A DNA stretch of 64,000 bases. It comes from Bacteroidia bacterium (GTDB lineage: Bacteria > Bacteroidota > Bacteroidia > Chitinophagales > Chitinophagaceae). The stretch covers positions 1,106,806 to 1,170,805 of the forward strand of contig JAUICZ010000001.1 in NCBI GenBank assembly GCA_030429205.1, read 5' to 3'. The translations under genes and the position numbers were made by a program. Positions 28,832-37,334 of the stretch are shown in pieces (within the stretch, counting starts at the first letter, position 1; the number at the start of each line of letters is the position of its first letter). Under the pieces are notes generated by a model. It saw nothing but the letters and a program-made list of their open reading frames with translations, was not told where the DNA came from and did no database searches.

Positions 28832-30031
28832 CTATGTTTGGTTAAACACATCTTTCCGGTTTGTTGAGTCTTGTTCTTTGCGTTTTGCTCTGAGTTTCTC
28901 CAGGTATTTTGTGCTGGGATATTCGGCCACCCAATAGGTAAGGTATGCCAGTAGTATTGATGCGGCAATACCTACATACCAATAGTACATGATCCTTATT
29001 TCGAAAAAGCCTAACCCGTAATAGTATGCAACAGCACCAACTATGTACAAGGCTGCACTGTGCGAAACATATAAGGTGTAGCTGTAAGCACCGATACGTT
29101 CCAGCCACTTTATCCTGATATTGTTTTTTAAGAAACCAAATAACAACAGGTAACATATCGCTATCATCATGAAGCCCATGTATTTGTTATGTAGCTGACC
29201 GAATAGATATGACTTTGTTATCACCGCCACCTCAAAGAGCAATAGTATTAATGCAAACATTACCCATTTGTTCAGCTTAAAACTATTCAACAGTTTGTCT
29301 TTGTGCTTATACATCAGTACACCCACCCAAAAGTATATGCCAAAATCTATAAAGAACTGAAGAGGTATGGGGTCATGAAAAATATTATAACAAACTGCGC
29401 CTTTCATTGCCCATCCAATTGCGTATAAGCCAACCGTAAAAGCAGTGTACCACCTGAAGCGGACCAAAAAGAAAGGAGCTATGAGGTAGAATATCACCTC
29501 TAATGGTAAAGACCAGTATTGTGTGGTAATATAGTTGTGTGTCGGGTTATACAATAAGTTATTGATGATCGTTACAGGATCTATATATGCCAGATAATGT
29601 TCTTGTAGTGCAGGTTCAAAAGCTGTGGCATGGTAATAAATTTCAGGTGCCAGCAACCTGATGACATGAAATGCTAATATGGCAAGGAGCATACCTAGCA
29701 CATAGGTTGGGTACAAACGTATAAACCTGCGCTTTAAAAAAGACAGGTAAGATGTATTTCCTGAAACACTGTGAGCTATTGAAAACCCTGATAATATAAA
29801 GAACAGTATGACCGATTCTGTACTGAGGTTTACATGTTGCATTACCAGTACATGCGTCCACTCCCACCAGCTCCAATTGCTTTGCGGGTTTACATGTGCC
29901 ACGTAATCTGCTGTATCGGTGAATAACATACCACGAGAGTGGTTCAGTACTACATACAAAGCCGCAATCCCACGTAGCGCATTAATGATTTGCCAATTTA
30001 TCTTGAGTGTGGATGATTGCTTTTGTTGCAC
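28832..30031 (-). CDS. Acyltransferase family 3 membrane protein
   Basis: The 399-residue protein has about ten membrane segments and the acyltransferase-3 signatures: INALRGIAALYVVLNHSRG near the N-terminus (conserved RG and H), LFFILSGFSIAHS and FLKRRFIRLYPTY. Such enzymes O-acetylate or acylate surface polysaccharides, lipids or antibiotics. No glycan cluster surrounds it, so the substrate cannot be guessed. It is convergent with the metH operon. Confidence 0.9.
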   Translation of the reverse strand: MQQKQSSTLKINWQIINALRGIAALYVVLNHSRGMLFTDTADYVAHVNPQSNWSWWEWTHVLVMQHVNLSTESVILFFILSGFSIAHSVSGNTSYLSFLKRRFIRLYPTYVLGMLLAILAFHVIRLLAPEIYYHATAFEPALQEHYLAYIDPVTIINNLLYNPTHNYITTQYWSLPLEVIFYLIAPFFLVRFRWYTAFTVGLYAIGWAMKGAVCYNIFHDPIPLQFFIDFGIYFWVGVLMYKHKDKLLNSFKLNKWVMFALILLLFEVAVITKSYLFGQLHNKYMGFMMIAICYLLLFGFLKNNIRIKWLERIGAYSYTLYVSHSAALYIVGAVAYYYGLGFFEIRIMYYWYVGIAASILLAYLTYWVAEYPSTKYLEKLRAKRKEQDSTNRKDVFNQT

Positions 30032-30138
30032 CGGTTTATATAGTTTTTGCTATCGGGCACAATGAAACAAAAATTAATGTGATAATCCTAAGAAGTAACA
30101 CATAGTTACGCTGTCTTAACATTGTAGATGTCAATTGC

Positions 30139-30867
30139 TTAGTAGGTAATCTCCCTGATAATACGGCGGTTGACCCTGCCGTCTTCTGTTTCTATGGCTG
30201 ATGTGAAGTTGCCATATTCATCGTACTCATATTTTGTTTGGAAAGAGTACTCTCCTTCTCTATCTTTTATTTTTACCCAAACAGGATTGTTGAGTTCGTC
30301 GTGCATCACAACAATGCTAGCCACCTTTTCACCCTTGTTGTCTATTGCATTGCTATACCTGATATTACCATCGGTGCTGTAGCTATGAACATCACTAAAA
30401 GTAGCTGCACCGTTTTTATCAAATGAATTTTCGATGATGATTCGTCCTTGCTTATCGGTGTGTTGCTCTATTCTTGAGCCGTCATAGTTATGCAGTATAA
30501 TGGTGCCATCGTCTTTAAATTCTTTTGATGCAATTTTTACATGGGTATCAAAATGGTGCATAAAGGTGCTTACATAACTATTTTTCAGGTCTTCGGGTTG
30601 TATGGATTGCATAACTGTCCAGCGCTTTTGATTTCCTTTAGGTTGCGGATATTTAAAGTAGTAACTAATGGTTCTTACCTGCTCCTCATAATTGTACTCT
30701 ATTAAAAAATAGTCGTAATCGTTCACTTTCGGCTCGATACCTACAAAGTGTTGTTTCACCATTTTAGGTTGGCCTTTAAAAGTGTAGATATCGGGGTAGA
30801 TGGATAGCTTCTGCGCTTGAACGTTAGCAAAGCTAAAAATGGCTATGAAGGTTATCAGGTATCTCAT
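30139..30867 (-). CDS. Secreted YD-repeat-like protein, paralogue 1 of 3
   Basis: The 242-residue protein has a signal peptide (MRYLITFIAIFSFANVQAQ) and a beta-rich body that ends in the motif FQTKYEYDEYGNFTSAIE, which resembles a single RHS/YD repeat. It shares signal, length and C-terminal motif with the next two upstream genes. The three form a tandem family on the minus strand. Function is unknown; an envelope or periplasmic role is likely. Confidence 0.75.
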   Translation of the reverse strand: MRYLITFIAIFSFANVQAQKLSIYPDIYTFKGQPKMVKQHFVGIEPKVNDYDYFLIEYNYEEQVRTISYYFKYPQPKGNQKRWTVMQSIQPEDLKNSYVSTFMHHFDTHVKIASKEFKDDGTIILHNYDGSRIEQHTDKQGRIIIENSFDKNGAATFSDVHSYSTDGNIRYSNAIDNKGEKVASIVVMHDELNNPVWVKIKDREGEYSFQTKYEYDEYGNFTSAIETEDGRVNRRIIREITY

Positions 30868-30932
30868 TATTCCATAGGTTGATGAGATTTAAAGATATTA
30901 AAAATAGATTAAAAACAAAATATGAATAGCCC

Positions 30933-31649
30933 TTAGTAACTGATCATTCTTAATACCTTTTGCTGCAACACACCTCCGTTGTACATCTCTGCCTGTGTGA
31001 AATTCCCATGCTCGTCGTAGGTGTACTTATATGTATGTGTTGTAGTTTGTTTGTCTATGGGTGTGTGTGTGGTCACTTTAATGGGATTGCCGTGTTCGTC
31101 CAGCTCATGTTTAAAAACATAATACACTATCTCGTGCGCTGTGTTGATAGCTGTTATAGAGAGCACCGTATCCCCCTCGTAAGCATATATATTGCGGTCT
31201 CCTTTTTCTGTGTCGTACATCTTATCTATCTGGCGCAAATGCCCTGCCTTGTCGTATTCATACACCTCGTAATCTTGCTCATTGTTCTGAGCATCTAACA
31301 ACATAACTTTCATAGGCTTACCATCTTGCAGGTATTTTATGTAGTGGTTGTTTTGATTGTTGACGGGCAGGTATTCTGTAATATCCTGTTTGGTACGATC
31401 GTTATTGGTGATGTAAGTGCCCAGTAGCATCAATCTGTTATCGTTGCTAAAGGTTCGTATGGTGTATGCCCTGTCTCCGTTGGTTTCGTAAATGGAATAG
31501 GTAATGAGCTGATCCGTAGCAGCATCAACCGTATACACTTTTGCTTGTTTTATATGACCATTAAAATGCAGCACATCGGGCCCGGTTTCTTTAACCTGTG
31601 CCCATGCATTGCCAACGAACAACAACATCAGTAAAAGCAAATATCTCAT
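30933..31649 (-). CDS. Secreted YD-repeat-like protein, paralogue 2 of 3
   Basis: The 238-residue protein has a signal peptide ending NAWAQ, the segment KETGPDVLHFNGHIKQAKVY shared with paralogue 3, and YDKAGHLRQIDK plus KYTYDEHGNFTQAEMY as YD-like repeats. It lies between its two relatives with gaps of 65 and 53 bases. No catalytic motif is evident. Confidence 0.75.
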   Translation of the reverse strand: MRYLLLLMLLFVGNAWAQVKETGPDVLHFNGHIKQAKVYTVDAATDQLITYSIYETNGDRAYTIRTFSNDNRLMLLGTYITNNDRTKQDITEYLPVNNQNNHYIKYLQDGKPMKVMLLDAQNNEQDYEVYEYDKAGHLRQIDKMYDTEKGDRNIYAYEGDTVLSITAINTAHEIVYYVFKHELDEHGNPIKVTTHTPIDKQTTTHTYKYTYDEHGNFTQAEMYNGGVLQQKVLRMISY

Positions 31650-31702
31650 ACAACAGTAAGTATTACTACTGCTAAGATAGGGAACACAATGTGAAGGCCT
31701 TC

Positions 31703-32443
31703 TTAATTGTACTGTATCTCTCTGTACTGGGTATTCATCAGCTTACCATCTCGATACATTTCTACCTGTGTGTAGTTGCTGTGATTATCGTAAGTGTACT
31801 TAAAGGTGAACACCTTAGGCTCTTGCTTACCCCAACCATCTGAAATAGTAATTTTTACAGGGTTATGGTGTTGGTCCAGAAGGTAAGTGTCTGTACGCCC
31901 CTGAATACCGTCTTTATCTAAAAACTTGCGAATGATATGGTTGTCTCCGTATATATACATTTCAGAAGTGCCATTTGCGGCATCATCCCAATGGTTTACT
32001 GTAGACAACCTGCCCTGCTCGTCGTAAGTGAAAGTCTTTAGCGTATGCACCTCATCTTTAGTAGCATCTGCATATAACTCTTTTACGACGTTCCCGTTTT
32101 CTAACACATTAGTGCGGTTTCTTCTTTCGGCATGTTCTCCCTCTACAATTTTATTTTGTTGTGTTCCTTCGGCGTTCGTCTCGAATGAGGTATAGCTAAC
32201 ACGCTCTTGATGATTCCACACTTCCATGCTGTAGTCGTCGTTACTCTTAAAGGTGTATTTGGTATATCCTGCAAGCGGTTGCCCTTCTGCATCTTTAAAG
32301 TAAATTTTAGCCTCTGCCACATTCCCGTTAAAACACATTGGGTTAGGGCCTGTTTCTTTTATATGATCGCTCATTTTACCATCGCCTGCGATAGCCGTAA
32401 GCGTCATTGCCATTACTGCGAATAAAGAAATCATAGGTTTCAT
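31703..32443 (-). CDS. Secreted YD-repeat-like protein, paralogue 3 of 3
   Basis: The 246-residue protein starts MKPMISLFAVMAMTLTAIAG (signal peptide); an in-frame extension to 32500 lacks a signal and was rejected. KETGPNPMCFNGNVAEAKIY and FKYTYDNHSNYTQVEMYRDG match paralogue 2 closely. The pair looks like a more recent duplication than paralogue 1. Confidence 0.75.
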   Translation of the reverse strand: MKPMISLFAVMAMTLTAIAGDGKMSDHIKETGPNPMCFNGNVAEAKIYFKDAEGQPLAGYTKYTFKSNDDYSMEVWNHQERVSYTSFETNAEGTQQNKIVEGEHAERRNRTNVLENGNVVKELYADATKDEVHTLKTFTYDEQGRLSTVNHWDDAANGTSEMYIYGDNHIIRKFLDKDGIQGRTDTYLLDQHHNPVKITISDGWGKQEPKVFTFKYTYDNHSNYTQVEMYRDGKLMNTQYREIQYN

Positions 32444-32699
32444 AATGGTATCAATTTTAGTGGAATGTATGAAGTTAATAAATATATAGATGTAATTCAA
32501 TAGTAATATTGTTACCTCGGCCAGGCAAAGCGCTACCGCTCTTCAAATGACAAAATCTGTACAAACCTATCCGGAAGGTTGAACGTCTTATCGTAATAGA
32601 AGGTGTGCTGCATTCTGTTTTATAATATCGCATTTGTAAAATGTATTGTTGATAGCATATTTGCCGGTACACATAACCCGAAACCAAACCGTTTGCCAT

Positions 32700-33104
32700 A
32701 TGAAATTACCTGTCATGGTGTTTTGTTTGCTGATAACCGTCAGTAGCATTGCACAACCTACCGACCACCACATCAGCATCAAAGGTTCTTACCTGAATGT
32801 TGCTGTAGCCAGCTACCGAGAAACAGTAACGGTGCAACTCACCTGTACTACTGCCAGGCAAGGAGAAACCCGTGTAAAGTATTATTTGTGTAAAGATGTT
32901 GGTAACGATACGGTGTGCCATCATGTGGCTACGCTGAGGCTTAAAGATAAGCAAGAGCCTGTTGAATATAATATTACCCCGGCCAAACCAGGCAGCGGCA
33001 AGTACTACGCAGCCTTTGATTACTATAACGATGTTGATGAGCAGCCAGTAAGGCATACAGACACTTATCCGCATAGGTTTGTTGCGGTAGATTTTAAACC
33101 CTGA
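32700..33104 (+). CDS. Small secreted protein, copy A of a duplicated pair
   Basis: The 134-residue protein has a signal peptide (MKLPVMVFCLLITVSSIAQ) and a beta-sandwich-like domain with SIKGSYLNVAVASYRETVTV, four cysteines and a C-terminal YPHRFVAVDFKP. A homologue of the same length on the other strand at 51637-52041 shares roughly three quarters of its residues. The sequence just upstream (AAACCGTTTGCCA) is also shared. I do not recognise the family; an extracellular or periplasmic binding role is possible. Confidence 0.75.
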   Translation: MKLPVMVFCLLITVSSIAQPTDHHISIKGSYLNVAVASYRETVTVQLTCTTARQGETRVKYYLCKDVGNDTVCHHVATLRLKDKQEPVEYNITPAKPGSGKYYAAFDYYNDVDEQPVRHTDTYPHRFVAVDFKP

Positions 33105-33163
33105 TATGTGTTGAGTGTGTTGCATGTCGTTATATATAGTGGTGCAGGTTTGTACCATGATTG

Positions 33164-33814
33164 TTAACTTTTGTTGAGGATAACAGATTTTTTTTCGGGA
33201 GGGGAGGACAACCATGCCTGTTGCCCCGCCGAGTGTGTAACCAGTGCCTCGCTGCGCAAATACCAGGGAATATTGTTGTGCTCTGTGGCCGGTTGTTGTG
33301 CCTCTGCTATGAGTATGTTTACCTGTTGTTGCAGGGTGGGGGCGTTCACGAAATACTGCTGACCCTCTCGCGTATTTTGGCTGGTGCACATGCCCTTGCT
33401 GAGCAGGAAGTTGTAAAACATCTCCAACCGCGTATCTAAGTCTATAGCTTTGAGGATGGCGAAGGGGTGCAGATCGTCCTCTACCTGTGTGGCGCCGTAT
33501 TTTGTTTTGATGAAGCGCTTGCGCTTGTACTGCCCCGTAGCCATTTTGGCGAGTATGTCTCGCTTTTGGTTGATGCTCAGCAGCTCGTGCCGCAGCTTGC
33601 CTGCTTCTTCCTGCTCTACTTCTTTTATGGCACGGCTGCGGATGGCATCTTCTGTAGCCTCCAGCCAGGCAGAGATATCTTCTCGGGCGAGTAGCCGCGA
33701 TGCCGCACTGGCGAGCGACTGTACCCCCGCACGCGGGTAGGTGAGTTTGTACGCCAGCTCGGGGTCTTTACTGCGCAGATAATTCATGGCAAATTGCATG
33801 TGTTTCGGTTTCAT
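33164..33814 (-). CDS. Orphan phage terminase small-subunit-like protein
   Basis: The 216-residue protein begins MKPKHMQFAMNYLRSKDPELAYKL, the helix-turn-helix layout of terminase small subunits (terminase_2 type). It continues with AASRLLAREDISAWL and a charged helical middle. No large terminase, portal or capsid gene is nearby, so it is not part of a prophage. It has its own strong promoter with a palindromic operator over the predicted start site, suggesting tight, perhaps self-regulated, expression. It may be a domesticated DNA-binding protein. Confidence 0.75.
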   Translation of the reverse strand: MKPKHMQFAMNYLRSKDPELAYKLTYPRAGVQSLASAASRLLAREDISAWLEATEDAIRSRAIKEVEQEEAGKLRHELLSINQKRDILAKMATGQYKRKRFIKTKYGATQVEDDLHPFAILKAIDLDTRLEMFYNFLLSKGMCTSQNTREGQQYFVNAPTLQQQVNILIAEAQQPATEHNNIPWYLRSEALVTHSAGQQAWLSSPPEKKSVILNKS

Positions 33815-33898
33815 AACTGTGATATGGTTTTATGCCCTGCACGGGGAGGAAGGTGTGCATACGGGCGGGTTAAATACTATAACCCCGAGGTATCGGGA

Positions 33899-33959
33899 TC
33901 ATGATATTTCAATATAAAATATCATGACAAAAATACATTATTTACTTGTTTTAAGCAAA
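33899..33959 (-). promoter_or_regulatory. Promoter and operator of the terminase-like gene
   Basis: On the minus strand TTTG (33956-33959), a 20-base spacer and TATTTTTG (33928-33935) form an exact Bacteroidota promoter. Directly downstream, over the expected start point, lies a perfect 11-bp inverted repeat TCATGATATTT / AAATATCATGA (33899-33909 and 33917-33927, seven-base loop). That is the position of a repressor operator. The remaining part of the 33815-34171 gap shows nothing else. Confidence 0.7.
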
Positions 33960-34171
33960 TAAATAAATGCTGTTACCAATTGTGTGTAATTTTGCCAAAA
34001 CGGTTGCACAGGTTTTGCAGTTTTGACAAGTTGACAGTAAATAGATGGTAGTTTTTAGGGGTGGGTTGCAGGGGACTTGTAAAGGCGAATATGTACGACA
34101 GATTTCAGGCTGTGGAGTAGTAAGCACACATTGATAATATTAAATAGCCTGATGAGATGAATCATAAAAGC

Positions 34172-36715
34172 TTATTTTTTTAATGATACTTTTTTTATTT
34201 TTTTTGTGATTAAGTTGTATATCCAGTCGATACGATTTTTGTATAGTGATAAATTGATAATTACCAAATCATCGTAATACTTGCACCCTCTATGATCAAA
34301 ACCATAATTTTCATAATGTATTTCGTCAGTATCAACATATGTTATACATACGCCTTTGCATTTTTGAAATTGTGATTTATCAGCTTTTATATAATTGATA
34401 TTAACGCCCTCGAACAGGCAATCTTTGAAAATTGTGTTTTGAAACTTTGTTGACTCTGATCTAGGCTTTTCTGTAGATAAAGGTCTCACGATACATTTAT
34501 CTAGATTACACTTTTCAAATATGCTGCTACTTATGTGAATAGTTAAATTAGAATAGTTTGAGTTTTTCATTCTCGAATTCTCTATTGCCAATTTTAAAAC
34601 GTTACTATCGGATTGAAAACTACATTTATTGAATGTCGATTGTTCCTGCATTATTGTACCTGTAGACTCTAAGGTTGAAACACCGACACAGACACAAGTA
34701 TTAAAGTCAATATTACAATCACATTTATTAAATACTGTATATTTAAATTCAGTATGTATAAATGTTACATTATTAAATTTACACGTGTTAAACTCAGTTT
34801 TGCTCAAGCTGTAATCATCAATAGAAACATTGGTTAATTTGAGTTTTTCGTGTTTTTGATCTGAATAAATGTACGCACACGTAATATTTCTTCTAAAGTC
34901 TTTATTGTCAGTTGTATTTAATTTCCTATATAGCTTGTTTTTTATCTCTTTGTCTATATGGCCATAAGATCCAATAAAATATAATATTTCTTTAGGTATG
35001 CTTGATGTGTTGAATTTATAATCAAATGTATTTGACTTTATAGAGTTTTTTAAATTTTTTGCAACAAAAAACTCCATAAAAGATTTGTGAACGAACCTAA
35101 AAGTATCATCTTCTGTTCTTGTAATAAATGAACATATTTGTACGTCAGAAATAATATCTTGAAGAGATACTTTGTCGAACTCTTTTTCTAGATTTAAAGC
35201 TACAACGTCGCTGCTTTCTATTAGCGATTTTAGTTCTTTGAAGCTTAGTTCTAGTACTTGTTTTTCAAACATTGCTAAAGCAATTATTTCAGCATAATTA
35301 CTACGTTGTTCTTGAGTCAAAAGTTGCCTTATAACACCTTTCTCCCAGTCTAAATCCAAGTTTATATTTGTATATACCTCATATAGCGATGCAGGGGTGA
35401 ATTCTATAACACCATTATTTTGATATTTCTCACCTTGCGAAATAATAGTGTCTTTTATCATTTTTAGTAATAAAGGCTTAGACATTAACTCGCTTAAATC
35501 ATAAATATTTAGGAGAAACTTTTTAATGTCTTCCCATGTTGATTTACATTTTTCGAGAAAGTCTGAATTAAACTTCTTAAGAAAGTTGTCTATTTGTTTA
35601 TCATCAAAGCTGTTGAGTGTAATAGTAGAAATCTCTATTATGTGGCAATCAGTAGTATCATTTGGTATGTAAGACTTACGAAGTGATTGGTACATATTAT
35701 TGATTGCTTTGAGGTTTTGAGTGGTTGAATATTTATTATTCCTGCCTAACTGCTTTATTTTAGGTGTATTACTCTGAAGCATGTCGATATAACTGTTGTA
35801 TTCCTTGTTGCTAACATAATAAGAAGGTCTACATGTTAATATTGAGGTGCAGTTTGATTTAAGTATTGGAGATATTGCCTTGAAGTTTTTTAATCTAACT
35901 GATTCATTATACTGAGTGCTCATTTCATCAAAGCCATCTAACAGGAAAAAGAAATTACCTTGCTCAATTTCACTTTTAAGAAGGTCAATTGGGATATCTC
36001 TTCTAAAAGTTTTATAGAACATATTTATAAGGAATTCGTCAGAACTCTTATATTTATTAAAACTTTTCAATTCTAAATAGAAAGGTTTCTTATTAATTTC
36101 TTCTTGCAAGAACTTTTTTGTTAACTGATAAAAAAGTCTTTGTAGGAGAGTAGTTTTACCGGATCCATAATCAGCTAATACACTTAGTACAAAAGATGAG
36201 TACGTTGCCTTTTTTACAATGTAAGCTTCAATGTTAGAGATTTCCTTTCTAGTCTCTGTATATGTAGCACTTATTGGTATATATTGAGTATATATTTCCT
36301 TTCTTTCATACTCTTTTTTCAGGTCAATGTAAGCACTATTTAAGTTTAAAATTTCCTGTTCTAACTCCTGAACAGTTAGAAATGATATAGTGCCAGAAGA
36401 TAGTTTCTTGGAGTTTGCTGTAAAGTTTCTATTTGTAATGAGAATACCTTTATTAAAGTCTACTTTTGTTTTTAATGCATTTATTGTACTTACAAAGTCC
36501 TGTGAAACTTGGTTAGAAACATTACCGGAGTCTAAGTATTTGCATTCTATTAGGATACTCATCTCGCCTGCACCATCAATATATTTATGTGCTTCAATGT
36601 CTATTTGCTGACCCTCAATATTTATATTTCTATTTGTGGAAAATCCTAAATTTTGATATAATTTCTCAATATAGTTTTCAAATGCTCTCCCTTTTCTTGT
36701 GTTTTGGTTTTTCAT
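34172..36715 (-). CDS. Mrr-like nuclease / NACHT NTPase with pentapeptide-like C-terminus (defence type)
   Basis: In this 847-residue protein, residues 1-125 are an Mrr/restriction-like nuclease domain with D39 (QQIDIEAH) and E57-C-K59 (LIECKY). Residues about 165-420 are a NACHT STAND ATPase: Walker A at 183-189 (GSGKTT), Walker B FFFLLDGFDE with D260, and TCRPSYY at 294-300. The last 200 residues (about 640-800) repeat short units with C-x-F and N-x-x-F spacing, as in pentapeptide repeats. Bacterial NACHT proteins are established antiphage sensors; nuclease fusions act by DNA degradation after oligomerisation. All catalytic residues are present. The gene is strongly AT-rich and single, which suggests transfer. 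Confidence 0.85.
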   Translation of the reverse strand: MKNQNTRKGRAFENYIEKLYQNLGFSTNRNINIEGQQIDIEAHKYIDGAGEMSILIECKYLDSGNVSNQVSQDFVSTINALKTKVDFNKGILITNRNFTANSKKLSSGTISFLTVQELEQEILNLNSAYIDLKKEYERKEIYTQYIPISATYTETRKEISNIEAYIVKKATYSSFVLSVLADYGSGKTTLLQRLFYQLTKKFLQEEINKKPFYLELKSFNKYKSSDEFLINMFYKTFRRDIPIDLLKSEIEQGNFFFLLDGFDEMSTQYNESVRLKNFKAISPILKSNCTSILTCRPSYYVSNKEYNSYIDMLQSNTPKIKQLGRNNKYSTTQNLKAINNMYQSLRKSYIPNDTTDCHIIEISTITLNSFDDKQIDNFLKKFNSDFLEKCKSTWEDIKKFLLNIYDLSELMSKPLLLKMIKDTIISQGEKYQNNGVIEFTPASLYEVYTNINLDLDWEKGVIRQLLTQEQRSNYAEIIALAMFEKQVLELSFKELKSLIESSDVVALNLEKEFDKVSLQDIISDVQICSFITRTEDDTFRFVHKSFMEFFVAKNLKNSIKSNTFDYKFNTSSIPKEILYFIGSYGHIDKEIKNKLYRKLNTTDNKDFRRNITCAYIYSDQKHEKLKLTNVSIDDYSLSKTEFNTCKFNNVTFIHTEFKYTVFNKCDCNIDFNTCVCVGVSTLESTGTIMQEQSTFNKCSFQSDSNVLKLAIENSRMKNSNYSNLTIHISSSIFEKCNLDKCIVRPLSTEKPRSESTKFQNTIFKDCLFEGVNINYIKADKSQFQKCKGVCITYVDTDEIHYENYGFDHRGCKYYDDLVIINLSLYKNRIDWIYNLITKKIKKVSLKK

Positions 36716-36854
36716 AATAACAAATTGCTGGAGTATTCAATTTTATTTCAGACTATAGTGTAATGTTAAGATGTGGTGCTGATAAATGTATTTATAAATA
36801 AAGCTATTCACAACCGTGAAAATCACCCCCTCTTACACTCCCAACAATTAAACC

Positions 36855-36863
36855 TATCTTTAC
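36855..36863 (+). promoter_or_regulatory. Predicted promoter of RNA cassette, copy 1
   Basis: TATCTTTAC at this place corresponds to TACCTTTAC in the second cassette (54276-54284, minus strand). The preceding CTCCCAACAATTAAAC block is also shared, as is the palindromic GTGAAAATCAC further upstream. Conservation of the whole block across the copies supports a common promoter. The -33 element is not a clear TTTG. Confidence 0.5.
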
Positions 36864-36865
36864 GG

Positions 36866-37037
36866 TTGAAAATATTGTAAGCGTAACTGCTTTCGTCTTG
36901 ACTGGAAACCTAGGAAATTTCAAAGTGCACAAGACAAAGTAAGGACGCTCACGCTAAGGCGTGGGCTCTCTTATTCGTGCACAGGCCTCCTAGGGCCTCC
37001 AGTCGGTAAGTTGAGTTCCACGCCCGTTTTTTTACGG
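36866..37037 (+). ncRNA. Candidate structured RNA leader, copy 1
   Basis: The RNA can fold into nested helices: GACTGGA (36900-36906) with TCCAGTC (36998-37004), CCTAGGA (36909-36915) with TCCTAGG (36988-36994), GTGCAC (36925-36930) with GTGCAC (36977-36982), and GCTCACGC (36947-36954) with GCGTGGGC (36959-36966). The second copy keeps each helix with compensatory changes. GGCGTGG (36958-36964) can alternatively pair with CCACGCC (37018-37024), directly before seven T residues (37027-37033), which would make a terminator. This gives a switch-like choice. It precedes a 75-codon gene. I match it to no RNA family that I know. Confidence 0.6.
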
Positions 37038-37097
37038 TCGGTGCTCAGGTATCCTAAATAAGCCTATCAATTTATTGTGATACTAAACCGTAACTGT

Positions 37098-37325
37098 ATG
37101 AATACTTTCACCACCCGCTTTGCGGGGTTCGAGTTCAGCGGCACCCAGGTGTCAGCCTACATTTTTTCGATAGACACTTTTGTGATCTCTTTAAAAGACG
37201 GGCGCGTCGTCCGCTTCACTACCGACGACCCCGAGCTGTTCGAACGCTGGCTACAACATCATGGTGCCCGCAACATCAACGACAAGGTAGGCTCTATGAT
37301 CTATAACTTTTATTTTGAGGAGTAG
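37098..37325 (+). CDS. 75-aa conserved small protein of the RNA cassette, copy 1
   Basis: The 75-residue protein (MNTFTTRFAGFEFSGTQVSA at its start) has a strand-rich first half, the core FVISLKDGRVVRFTTDDPE and an acidic end. It vaguely recalls DUF2442-type small domains but I cannot assign it. The second copy at 53811-54038 encodes the identical protein although the DNA differs at eight codons and the stop, all silent. That shows the frame is real and under purifying selection. Codons are more GC-rich than in the flanking genes. ATG is preferred over an upstream GTG at 37077. It is preceded by the structured RNA. Confidence 0.8.
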   Translation: MNTFTTRFAGFEFSGTQVSAYIFSIDTFVISLKDGRVVRFTTDDPELFERWLQHHGARNINDKVGSMIYNFYFEE

Positions 37326-37334
37326 TGGTTTGCC

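Noticed and set aside
32706-33389. A 227-codon open frame on the minus strand
   Set aside because: It overlaps the secreted-protein gene (conserved in a second copy on the other strand) and the end of the terminase-like gene; no domain or signal.
33164-36715. A prophage, suggested by the terminase small subunit
   Set aside because: No large terminase, portal, capsid, tail, lysis or integrase gene is present around it.
36866-37037. A type III toxin-antitoxin RNA
   Set aside because: The order RNA, terminator, small gene fits, but no tandem pseudoknot repeats are present and the protein does not look like a ToxN-type nuclease. Kept as a candidate RNA of unknown type.
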